Shown: piece after piece, positions 30,583 to 40,397 of the stretch | How positions within the stretch are numbered: position 1 is the first letter of the stretch | Layout of the letters: every line of letters begins with the position of its first letter | Notes under the pieces: generated by a model | Told to the model about the DNA's origin: nothing | The model's database searches: none | The model's input: the letters and a program-made list of their open reading frames with translations, nothing else | Program-made: the position numbers and the translations under genes | NCBI RefSeq assembly: GCF_963678635.1 | Contig: NC_087066.1 | Location: 63,246,282-63,310,281 of the forward strand | Direction of reading: 5' to 3' | DNA: 64,000 nucleotides | Source of the DNA: Symsagittifera roscoffensis | Taxonomy: Eukaryota; Xenacoelomorpha; Acoela; Convolutidae

Positions 30583-30960
30583 TGATTATTTATGCTTCTT
30601 ATTCAGTCATTTTTTGGCGATCGAAGAAATAGTTTTCAACAAAAAAGGTATGCTCCAATGAATATATTGACTACCTGAAATCAAGATATTTTATCTTGAA
30701 AAAAAATATTTTACATCCAATCATTTTTTGCAAGTTTTGAAAATTGCTATTTTGGCCAGGCTCTGGACTAATTTATGTGTGCTTTGAGATTTTACTCATG
30801 ATCTTGAAAGCGTAACGCGAATTATTTATACGTGGCGATTTATCCCGCCTAACAAAATTGTTCCAAATTGAATTGAGGCTAGCTAATCTGTCGTAATAAT
30901 TTCGTGCGACAGATTAGCGGGATTTTTTGAGCTTTGCCCCGATATGCGAGCAGTCTTGTT
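30575..30960 (+). mobile_element. HLN subfamily D, copy 1, with internal perfect hairpin
   Basis: Starts inside the 5' section (ATTTATGCTTCTTATTCAGTC) and reaches the family 3' end (GAGCTTTGCCCCGATATGCG, then AGCAGTCTTGTT). The interior block GCTCTGGACTAATTTATGTG, GTAACGCGAATTATTTATAC and GTGGCGATTTATCCCGC is shared with 63016-63376. GCTAATCTGTCG (30882-30893) and CGACAGATTAGC (30907-30918) form a perfect 12-bp stem with a 13-nt loop just before the 3' end. Confidence 0.6.
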
Positions 30961-31009
30961 CTAATATTAACTCGTGTAATCTTTTATTGGCGCAAACATT
31001 GATGCAAGA

Positions 31010-31215
31010 CATTTTTTTCACGAACGAAAGGACCGACATACGAGCTACTGCGTTCTCTACGGAGACCACTGTCCTTTGTTCAGAAATGAATGCGTTTTTG
31101 TGGGCTGGTTATTGAAGCACGCTCAAGCAACAAGCACGGATCGTAGTAGGCCTCAAAGTTGTGAATCTCGAGTAAAAAGCGGAGACTTAAGGAAATCACC
31201 ATCACTTCTCAATTT
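31010..31215 (-). mobile_element. tRNA-derived SINE, copy 2 (diverged)
   Basis: Collinear with 20710-20932: GGGCTGGTTATTG, GCTCAAGCAACAAGCACGGA, TCGTAGTAGGCCTCAAAG (box B region) and GCGGAGACTTAAGGAAATCA (box A region, decayed). Both promoter boxes are damaged. The 5' end lies about 10 bp from the 80-bp HLN element. Confidence 0.6.
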
Positions 31216-31219
31216 ATTA

Positions 31220-31299
31220 TTGTTCCGACTTTCGATACGAAAGTAACGGAATATTTGTGCTCGGGTGGTTTTTTTTCGCCCTGATTCGAGCAGTCTTGT
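31220..31299 (+). mobile_element. Minimal 80-bp HLN element with both termini
   Basis: Contains the full 5' end (TTGTTCCGACTTTCGATACG, then the GTGCTCGGGTGG block and T-run) fused directly to the last 24 bp of the 3' end (GCCCTGATTCGAGCAGTCTT, GT). The interior, the 3' subterminal motif and one arm of the 3' stem-loop are deleted. Confidence 0.8.
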
Positions 31300-32235
31300 T
31301 ATTTTTAAAATTATATTAAATTTGAGTAATTTTGTTTTGCTCCGAAGCCAGTTTTCTAGCTAGTTTGACATTCATGGCAATACAATGGGTGAGCAATATG
31401 GAAAATTTCGTCGAAAGCTCTAATTTTGAGAATTGCAGGGACAAAAATCATACTGGAAAATGATTATTTTGGTAAGTCGGAAAAAATTGTACAAAAAGTT
31501 GGAACAAAAAAAAATTGCCGCAGAAAAACATCCGTACAATGTAGAAAATTTTATTCTTGAATTCAGACACAGAATCAGCACATATTAATCAAATACTTCT
31601 CAGTTTGAATTAATTATTCGACTGAAACTGAAAAAAAAGCTCCATTTTACTGGAACGTTTTTTTTTTGGTTTTTGTACGATAATTTACAACCGTTCTGTA
31701 TTTTCAGAACCATACATGTCATAGAATCTCTTGCCCCGCATTGAGCTCCAGTTTCGCTTGATGTTTTTCAGACCTCTGGAGTAGTGGAGTAGCTGAAGAT
31801 GTTGGTCCGGATAATCTTTGGCACTGACTTTGTGCCAGTTGTATGCTAAACACAAAAGACATCTTACATTTGGGCGGAACTCTCAAGATTGAAAAAACTA
31901 AAGATGAAGGACTGTAAGTCAAGTTCAACATGTTGACCCTATCAAAAAATACTGAAATCTCATCGGAAAAATCCTACATTTGTCCCAGGCTGCATGTCCA
32001 TACCAACCGTCTCTGTTTAAATCGGTGTTTTTACAACTGCAAAATATTGAAAAAAGAGGTTTTAGATTTCTCTATGTGCAATATAATGTTTTGAAACCAA
32101 TTTTTCCGTGATCAAAATATGCATAACAAAAACCTCGATTGTTTTAGCTGCAAACTATTATTACAATTAGGCTAAAACGATCATTCATTTTCCATAAAAT
32201 GATTCAATTGAAATTAGATTTTGCCATTCCCATTT
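31300..32235. other. No recognised feature
   Basis: AT-rich. A minus frame at 31719-31931 has no motif. GTTGGAACAAAAA near 31500 may be a solitary decayed HLN terminus. Confidence 0.35.
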
Positions 32236-32611
32236 TTGTTCCGATTTTCGAAGAAAACGAGAAACATATTTGCCTGGGGTGGTTTATTTTAATTCAGACC
32301 GATTTTACAAAGTTGAAAGCGTATACTTATCGAATCATAAAAGAGTAAGCTTGATCTAGACTAAAATAGGGCAAGTTTCGCTGCCCGAATAATACATAAC
32401 AGATTCAAAATACGCGTAATATTTACTGCTGCCAATTTTTTTCCACTTTTGATCGTTCCAAATTGGTTTGAGGCCAACTAAAAGTTATCATATTAATTCT
32501 GCTCAATTGGAGCCTTTGCATTTGATACTCGCATTAGAAAATGTACAAAAGTTATTCGAGGTCAGTTAAGGGGTAGTCGGAACATTCAAGGCGTGTTTTG
32601 AGGAGCTTGTT
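32236..32611 (+). mobile_element. HLN subfamily B, copy 2
   Basis: Starts TTGTTCCGATTTTCGAAG; the interior is shared with 27586-27968 (TTGCCTGGGGTGGTTT, CAGACCGATTTTACAA, CAAGTTTCGCTGCCCGAATA). Ends GGTAGTCGGAACATTCAAGG, then a decayed stem-loop and GAGCTTGTT. Confidence 0.6.
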
Positions 32612-33385
32612 AGAGCAAGGGTTATTCGAGCAGATTTGATTGGGTTTTATAATAACATCTTTTTCAATTTTTTCCATCAAAATTGTGTGCAAGGCAGGAA
32701 AATGTCTGTGGAAAAATCCCACTGTGAAAAGATTTTTCAAAAGGTCAACCGTATTTTGTTCAAAAAAAGTAAAAGGTTACCGAATTAGGTTGAACCTGTA
32801 TAATGTGTTATAGTAGTTCATCAGTCGGTCACGCATTAAACTAGAAATTTTATCTTCTATTTCATGAAATGTTATTGAAGTCTCCTTCTGTATTAAGATT
32901 AGAGGCATCTCATTCAAGACTATGAAATTTATGTCTAGTCTTCTAAAAAATAATGGAAATTGAAGTCGAAGGAATTTTTTATAAAGAAAGACCTAATTAA
33001 AAGATTTTTTGTTATGCTTGCCGAAAAGGTTCAAAAATCTCTAAATGTATCTTAGACAAAAAATCTATCCCAGAAGGTTTTCACCTTTTCTTCCATTAGT
33101 GTTTTGTTATTAAAACTCCCACTGGGAAAAAAGGTTAGATTGTGATGTTTTATGTCAAAACAGGTAAATCAAGGAACTTTTGAAGGTGTCGTGCATTAAG
33201 TGCCGTGTCATATTAAAGCCATTCAATCGTGATTTGAATTTCAAAATAAAAATTTTAAAAATGCCTGTAATTTTGTCTCATTGTCAAGGTTTCTTTTGAA
33301 TTCAGTACTGATATTCTTGAAAATTGGCTCCATTATTAAAAAAATGATTTCCCTCAAATGTTTTAATAGTTTTGTTGTTAGCAAT
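32612..33385. other. No recognised feature
   Basis: AT-rich flank of the BEL/Pao element, no supported gene. Confidence 0.4.
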
Positions 33386-33700
33386 TGTTGGCGCTTAAAT
33401 TAATGACGTCATATCGCGCGAAAGTTAAGAAGCTAAAATTAGCTTTTCTAAGACAAAAGGCCTGGAAATTACTGGTCTGTCCGATTACGGTCAGTTTGCC
33501 ATCAAAAATTATCACAGATTTTTGAGATGGTTGAGAACGTTTTGATAGCATGTTATTCGGAAAAAGTTTGCCTTATTTTTTCAAATATTATTCGTTTCAT
33601 GTTAATCTGCTTAATGTTGCCGATAATTAACAGATGTTGAATCAGGTTTTTTAGAACCCGAGTCTTACAGGATACGAGAGTGCGTCAAATTTTGGTCCGC

Positions 33701-33735
33701 CGACCCAGAATTGAACCAGGGACCGGAAATATTCG
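33701..33735 (-). other. tRNA 3'-end-like segment inside the LTR
   Basis: The complement reads CCTGGTTCAATTCTGGG, then TCGGCGGACCA: a T-arm (stem, 7-nt loop), a 7-nt acceptor strand and a terminal ACCA. The 3' LTR equivalent at 40712-40746 is closer to consensus (GGTTCGAGTCC, ending GGCGGACCA). Read on the plus strand it begins TGGTCCGCC, as an LTR-element primer-binding site would. No matching 5' acceptor half lies nearby, so it is not a tRNA gene. Confidence 0.55.
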
Positions 33736-34737
33736 TGGAAACTATTCCCGGACACCTTCGCGACTATTCCAGGAATACTCCAATTTGATCGAATTCGGAA
33801 ATATTCTCTTCCTCCATTGCCTTTGCGAGCAGAAACGAACAGCAGCTGTTGTTTGCGGACAGAAGGCCACAGCTGTTTCATATCTGGAGGCTGCACTGGG
33901 ATCACAGAAACTGCCAACATCTGCACCGAAAGATGAGAGAAGAGCAGTAACGGAAAAGTAATTTTCAAATTGATAAAGTTCGGAAAGCACAGTTCGAAAA
34001 AGAGATCAAGGAAAGAAAAGACACCCCAACAAGAAGAAACGCAGGCCCTCTTACAGGTATTGCGTGCAAACAGATTGTTAGTATGGCCTTCTTATAGGTA
34101 TCGCGAACAGATGGTGTGTTTGTAGAGACCTTCTTACAGGTATCGTGTTGGTGATTTTTTTTCTCGACACCCGAAGTTTTAGAGTTCTACAGAATGCTGA
34201 GTGACTCTTCAAACTTTGTAAGACAAAAAACAAAATTTTAACCATTTGTGCTTATTGATAATAAGATGCTTAAGATTTTCATACGAGGTTTTTAATGGCA
34301 AAACCGTACGCCTCGATACCAAAACTTGATCAGAAAATTTTCTGTGAGTTTTTTGGGAAAAATCGGCCTCATAAACCTTAATTACGATATTCTAACACTG
34401 TGTATGTAAACTCAACACCGTATATAAAAAATAGACCAAAAATGGTCAAAAATTTTTTCTTTGTAAAGTTTTTAAAATTTTGCAAGTTTTTAAGGAAAGC
34501 GCCTAGTTTCATAAAAAAATAATTCGAACGACTGAGTCGTTTTTTTGCGCAAGTTTTGGATTTTTGAAACTCTCTAAAAACGCAGCGGTTCCTCTCGAAA
34601 CGTGGTGTAATTAACTAAACTAGTTCATTGGAATCAACTAGCCGTAGTCGAACCCCTTAGGGTATTATCAAGCAAGTCGTCTTACTTTTTGCTACAACTT
34701 TGTTAGCTCAAGGTGTTTCGGGAGGTCAGGTCGGCTT

Positions 34738-35212
34738 TTGAATGGTTCCCTCCTTCTAAAACTAGGTTTGAACCTAATAATGTTCATACTAGCTGCTAGC
34801 CCGCTGCACCAAGCTTTGAAAATACTTTCGCCTGTTTCGCAAAAGCGTTTATCGCAATCGGCCATAGCCACTCCCGGGTTAAGTTTCGACCATAACGCAA
34901 TAAATGTCCTCAAAACTTGTCAGTATCAACCTGATCACTATTTGTCTAAGCAAAAGGACATTGTTATTTGGCACGAGACCGTTGATAACTCTATTAGTAG
35001 ACACTATAGTAACAACTTAAACGCAATAAAACCCAACCAGATTAAGAAGATTCTTTCAAACTATAAGTAAAACTTTTACGCAATCGTTTACTGTAAACGT
35101 ATAGGCACGAAAGATTTTTATAGTAATTTGAAAAAGTCAGCTAAACTGGTTATTAATATAAAAACTGATCTGATATCTAGAATAAAGCAGAACCTCACTG
35201 AGTATTGGTAGA
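34738..35212 (+). pseudogene. Decayed coding segment inside the 5' LTR (QTL-unlike, unnamed domain)
   Basis: A frame of 158 codons with one TAA (35068-35070). It contains ASPLHQALKIL, FDHNAINVLKTCQYQPDHYL, DIVIWHETVDNSIS and, after the stop, FYAIVYCKRIGTKDFYSNLK. The VIWH and AIVYC-R-GT blocks look like a real domain that I recall from predicted invertebrate proteins but cannot name. The same in-frame TAA is present in the 3' LTR copy, so the segment was already non-coding when the element last moved. No ATG; the open frame starts at TTG. Confidence 0.45.
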
Positions 35213-36389
35213 GTATTGGCAGAAGCAGCAAATATATGTTAAGGTAATTGCTTCTCTAAAGTGTAATATTGTTTATTGAGTCATAATATAGTTTAATGAA
35301 ACTACCGCTAAAATCAAATTTAAATTTTTTTTTCAAAACAGAGCAATTGAGTAGAGCCGAGCGAGTATATAAATATTCAAAAGGACAGGACAGTCTGAAT
35401 TAAAACTCGACGGTTGATGAATGATAGAACATCACCAGAAGAAAATTTTTTGTAGTCCACAGTCGCATAAACGAAAATTTAAAAAGGCCAAGTAGAAAAA
35501 CGAAATTAAAAAGGGTTATTTGAATTTTGCATGAGCATACTCAAAAAATGCATTAGCTAAGAATGATAAATTTGTAATACTAGCTAATAATTTTTACCGA
35601 AATTGGCTGCATGGTGGGATAGGATAAATAAAAAAACGATGAAGTGATTGGTAAAACTCGCGCTCTTATGGAATCTAAACCGGCTTCAGAGGTCTGTGTC
35701 AGTCAAACAAGTCATTCAAAATTTTCTTCAAAATCGGTAAAATCAGGGTTCAGTATGCAAAGCTCAAGGAAACCATTGATACACAGTCAGCGCCTGAAAG
35801 AACTGCTCCTAGCAAATTGAAGAATTTGGAAAATAACACGAAGCAACATTATGACTGAAACAACAGGAAGGCATCATCAAAGAGCAACAGCATCGGATTT
35901 AATTGGAATAAAAAAAAAGAAATAAACTTGAAATTGACTGTCAAGAACAAGAATAAGGTTTACGAATGGGAAAAAATCGACTTGAAATGAAAAAACTCAG
36001 CAAAGAGAATCGTATTAATGTAGCTGAAACAAAAATGGTCGAAACTGGATACTTCGAAGAGACTGAAACAGATAAGCACCTCGAGCTAGCTTCGTCGGTT
36101 GAACGGCAGTCTGAAAGGACAAATGATTGGGTTGATCATGCACTAAAAAATTAAGAAGGACCCGAGGTAGTTCCATCATCTTTGAAGTTTGTCACAGGTA
36201 TAAATAAGGAAAGTGATACGCATCAAGACAAATGTCTCTACGGCGGGAAATTCCCCTCGGTCATCATCACCGAATCAGAAACGGGGTTGTCACCAACTAG
36301 GATACGTCTATCAACCAATCATTTCGTTCAGCGATGACAACGGAATCACGAAGGCTACAACCGCTAATCTTTAGCACGAAGCGCAGTCA

Positions 36390-37441
36390 TTGCCTAATTC
36401 AAACAATTCTGCCATTTACGAGAACAATACAACGCGTTTTTTCCCAGTTGTAACGGAAGTTATCAATATCTCGGTATGTTGTATCTTCTTTGTACCCATC
36501 CTTCAATTTCGATACAACATATCCCTGTCAATAACTTTAATAAAATTGCGCGAACCGTTGGAAACTTGCCAGCCATCTCCAGTCAAAACACTGGATACAC
36601 CCCTTCAAGCCATTTTGTCACAGACAACTGCAAATTCGTTTTGCGGAAATCAAACTTTGGTACCACATTATGTGTATGGCAACCCTGCGGCAGTGAATAA
36701 TCCGTTCAGCGGACAGTCTGCGGTTATAGGTCAAACGAACGTGCCACCAATAACCCAGCGGACACCCGCAGTCGCCCAATGTGACACTGGTGTAACAAGT
36801 GATGGTAATACGAACCCGCCAGTTGGTGTTTTTACATCCGTAACGCCAATATCTCAGCATCAGTTATCGCTCGCACAAGTGGTTGTATCGTTTACTATGG
36901 GCTACCCAATCCTGACAACACTTACGCATATCCGCAGCAATGTTTTGCAGCTAATCATAGCAAAAAAATGACTTCGTTTCTGTCTCCGAAAAGGATCCCC
37001 TTCCCGAATGGAAGCTGGCCCAGTAAGATGGCAACCCGCTCCAATGGTTCGGCCTGTTGCGCAGTACTGTATATGCAGCCTTTTTTAGTCCAGGATGAGA
37101 TGGTTACTTATTTAAAAACCCTAGTCACTGGAGAAGCTAAGTCAGCCATAGCAGAGCTCGCATACAGTCGAAGAACGTATAAAGGTTCTCTGAAAACGAT
37201 AGAAAGAAAATTTGGCCAGCCACAAAACGTGATTACGGCCCACCTTGATCATTTTTCCAGTTTCGCGCAACTCAGATTGTGTAACTCTAAGAATATCATC
37301 AGCTTCTTGTTGATCGTTCCCAGTCTGATTGTTGTCTTTAAATCTCTTGAGTTTGAAGAAGATTTAAAAAGCATCTCTTTATTAAATCGAAGCAAAAATA
37401 TCACCAATCATGAGAGAGTCGTAGTTGTTTTCAACCGTTGA
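36390..37441 (+). pseudogene. BEL/Pao gag: linker and DUF1759-like core
   Basis: An open frame 36390-36971 encodes a low-complexity Pro/Gln/Thr-rich segment. An overlapping frame 36968-37441 carries the DUF1759 pattern of Pao gag proteins: DEMVTYLKTLVTGEAKSAIA, then Y-K-G-SLKTIERKFGQPQNVI and AHLDHF. The two frames are offset, so a frameshift separates them. DUF1759 would form the capsid-like part. Confidence 0.75.
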
Positions 37442-37589
37442 TTGTAAATGGTTACGCCCGATCCTTACCGATTTTATCAATTGGTTAAAAGATAAAGCAG
37501 AGGCCTGGAAAACACAATGTTGAAGAGCCATCGAAAACTAGAGCTGCAAGGAGAGTTTTTGTCTCGACAACTACAGTTGAGGAGAATTT

Positions 37590-38105
37590 TGGGAATCCAG
37601 TTTGTATCTTCTGCAAGGGTAAGCTTGTCTTGTCGAAGTGCTCTGTGTTTAAGGAGAAAATACCAACACAATGAGGAAAAGTCTCTGCGGTCAACAATTT
37701 TTTTTCTGCTTGCAAGGGAACCACACATTCCGTCAGTATCCTCGAGCAAAGAAATGCAACAAGCCGGGATGCACCAACACCAATAGTGTACTTCTCCGAG
37801 GTGCTGAACGTGTCTATCTTTGTCAATATCCCGACAAAACAGACAACCACGAAAGCCTCAAAACTGGTCAAACAAAAGCTAATGCGGGCCCGGATGAAGC
37901 GAACACAAACGCTGATAGAAAACCTTTTAGCAAGGTTATATCAAACGCAAATTTGAACCATGCGGACACCCATCCCGCTCCGGTGGATGTAAGTTGCGCA
38001 ATCTCGAATGAAGATTCATCAATCATAACATCGAAAGGCTTACTGCCCATAAGCTTCAAGTTTCCACCAATTTCCAAAGTGCTCATTTCCACCAATTTCT
38101 TTTGA
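37590..38105 (+). pseudogene. BEL/Pao gag zinc-knuckle region, possible protease start
   Basis: A C-x2-C knuckle (VCIFCKG, then SKC) near 37600 in one frame, and CLQGNHTFRQYPRAKKCNKPGC (37700-37765) in another, match the Cys/His-rich region that follows DUF1759 in Pao elements. The 144-codon frame 37671-38105 continues into an Asn/Asp/Ala-rich segment. A protease would be expected next, but no DSG/DTG-type active site is visible. Confidence 0.6.
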
Positions 38106-38481
38106 GGTCTCGGGTGTTGCGTTTAAACTGAATCAAGAGTTATTTAATTTGTCAGCTCTAGCTGGTTTCAAGTTAATTAAGTTCATAAGTAGCGTAACTG
38201 AAACCAAAAATAAGTCAAGCCCAACTAAAAGCGCTACGCATTAAGCAAGTTAAATATTGTGAGTTAACTAACAAGGGAGTAATGAGCTACCCAATGATAT
38301 CGAGACAAATTTCTTGCCTGGCAGTCTAATTTGCCATCGCAAGGGAAAATTTGTATTAAGATCAGCTACTTCACCGCACCAGCTGAATGTGTCGAATTAA
38401 TAATGTTTTGAAAAATGTTTTTGTGCTTTAGCTTTTCTTCGCGCCCGTGTGAAAAGTTCGCTCAAAATCCAAGTTTCCTTC

Positions 38482-38756
38482 GTCTTTGGGAAAGCAAAAG
38501 TCGCAACCATGAAAGCGCTTTTTATCTCGAACCGTGAATTGCAGGCCGCCTTGCTGGCAACCCGTTGAATACTTTGTCGAATACTTTTATGTGGAATGAC
38601 ACTACCACTGTGCTCCAGTGGTTAAACTCTGGTAGTAAGCAACCCACTTTCGAGGCTAACCGGATTGGACAAATTCTGGAAAGTACGGCCGTAGACCGGT
38701 GGTTTCAAGTCTTGATTTGTGACAACACTGCTGATACAGGAATCAGAGGAATCTAA
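38482..38756 (+). pseudogene. BEL/Pao RNase H remnant
   Basis: 38482-38568 encodes FGKAKVATMKALF then NRELQAALLATR and ends at a TGA. The next frame (38565-38756) encodes FMWNDTTTVLQWL, PTFEANRIGQILE, and ADTGIRG near the end. This order is characteristic of the Pao RNase H region; a frameshift lies between the two halves. The Asp of WNDT corresponds to the catalytic WTDS Asp. Confidence 0.8.
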
Positions 38757-39277
38757 GCGGAGTCCATAAAATTTAGCAGCTGGGCGAATGGGCCAGGTCT
38801 ATTGCAAAATGGCGAGTGGCCTTACCAGCCGATCATAGAAGTACTTTAAAAGATCCGCCTGGCTTATCCCGCTTGTGACTATAATAAGGGTTTAGAGCGG
38901 GCCTCTAATTTTGCAAACATTGTACAAAAAAACACCCATTTTGTTTGCATGGGCAAAATTCAGCTCCTTTTGTAGACTCCAGCGACTGGTTGCTTTGATG
39001 CTCAGACTGAGTCCGAAACACCTGCACTACCGCAATAAAGCCAAGGAAATAATCGATACAGCTGAATTAGAAAGTTAAAAACCGCCAAACAACGACGTTT
39101 GTTGCTTTTTTCAAAAAAATCATTTGAGGCGGAATATTTACTCCTGCCCCGTGACGAAACTGTCAAAAGTCTAGCCATACTGTTCAGTATACACCATTTA
39201 TTGATCGTGCATGCCTCATTCCTTGAACAGGGCGAGTTTGCCAACTAGTTAAAACAGAATATGACAAAAAACACCCA

Positions 39278-40180
39278 TTGATCCTCGATGAAAGGCATAT
39301 TATCGTGAAATTATTTGTAGGTGATGTTCACTATCGTTATCAGCTCCAGCTAATAAGCTATCTGCGAGCTGAAATTCACTTAGAGTTTGCAACCTTGAAT
39401 CGCCGCTCGTTGTTAAACCCATTGAATTCCACTGCAATAATTGTGGGAAACGGAAAGCCAAAACTAGCATACCTAAGATGGCAGAGCTTCCAGTTGAAAA
39501 GCTTTGTTACCGCCAGCCTCCCTTCACAATTTGTGGGGTCGATTATTTTAGACCTTTTTACGTCTCAATCAGAAGGAGCTCTGAGAAGCCATGATACTTG
39601 CTTTTTACACATATGACCACAAGGACTGTACATATTGAGATTGTCTCATCTATGGACACGATTTCTTGTGTAATGGGAATCGAACGATTTTTTGTCCGTC
39701 GCGGCACTCCTTCAGTCATTCGGTCCGATAACGGAACCAACTTCGTGGAAGCCGAGAAAAAACTCTTGAATTGTAGTCAGTCGTTGAATGCCCAAGTGCC
39801 CACAAAGCTGGCGAAAAAGGGTATGAACTGGAAATTAAACCCCTGTCAGCTACGCATCACGGTGGATCACGGTGTCGTTGGGTGCTGTAAAAGAGTATTC
39901 CACGCAACCATAGGAAATAGGAAACTCACTTCCGAAGTTCTTGAAACAATTTTCTGCCTCGTAGAACAATGACTGAACGCTCGCCCTATAACATCACTAA
40001 CTACAAGCCCAGATGGCTTTGTGGTGTGAACTCCTAATCGTTTTTTGTTAGGCCGGAATGGTACTAGCTTCCCTTGTCTCTCTTTCCAGGAGCCCTTCGA
40101 AAACCGAAAGCAATATGTACGAGCGCAAAGCTACGCCAACAAAAATAGGAGAAGTTGGCTTTGAGAATGTGTGCCCACCC
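39278..40180 (+). pseudogene. BEL/Pao integrase, multiply broken
   Basis: A His-rich zinc-binding start (LDERHIIVKLFVGDVH) and a CNNCGKRKAK segment lie in different frames. From 39478 one frame carries MAELPVEKL, PPFTICGVDYF (first catalytic Asp), a TGA at 39592-39594 where Trp is normally found, TTRTVHIEIV, RRGTP and SDNGTNF (second Asp), up to 39972. The usual GG-x-WE segment is GVVGCCKRVF, so the catalytic Glu is lost. LNARPIT and an LLGRNGTS segment follow another stop. Confidence 0.85.
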
Positions 40181-40397
40181 TGAATAAACGCAGTAAGGCA
40201 CTCCGATAGTGACGTTATTTTAAAAACAGTGAATTGCAGTTTGGATTGCAGCCCAAGGGGACATTACCATTTGGCTCGTATTAAAACTCTTAATTACGAA
40301 AAATAGCCCAATCCGCCGTAGTCACGGGCTGCTCAAGGAAAATATTTCGACCGGTCGTAAAAGTCGCACCCGTTTTTGCTCCCTTGTGGGCGGAGGA

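Larger units (their letters stand above)
33386..35340 (+). repeat. BEL/Pao element 5' LTR (~1.95 kb)
   Basis: Starts TGTTGGCGC and is collinear with 40398-42665 over its whole length, with long near-identical stretches (for example 34575-34960 against 41753-42130). Relative to the 3' copy it lacks about 170 bp near 35215. Three tandem copies of a TTCTTACAGGTATCG-type motif lie at 34050-34145. It contains a tRNA-T-arm-like segment (33701-33735) and a decayed coding segment (34738-35212). The right boundary is approximate and no flanking target duplication was found. Confidence 0.8.
35341..40397 (+). mobile_element. Internal region of degenerate BEL/Pao LTR retrotransposon
   Basis: About 5.06 kb between the two LTRs. 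Order: unassigned leader (35341-36389), Pro/Gln-rich gag linker, DUF1759-type gag core, gag zinc-knuckle region, RNase H remnant, integrase. Reverse transcriptase motifs are not found: only ~0.38 kb separates the gag/protease-like region from RNase H. Frameshifts and stops occur throughout. The whole unit (33386-42665) is about 9.3 kb. Confidence 0.85.

Noticed and set aside
33680-33990. ORFs containing RPRIEPGTG / LPGLEPATG as protein genes
   Set aside because: They lie in the BEL/Pao LTRs and translate the antisense of a tRNA T-arm-like sequence; the frame is not conserved between the two LTRs.
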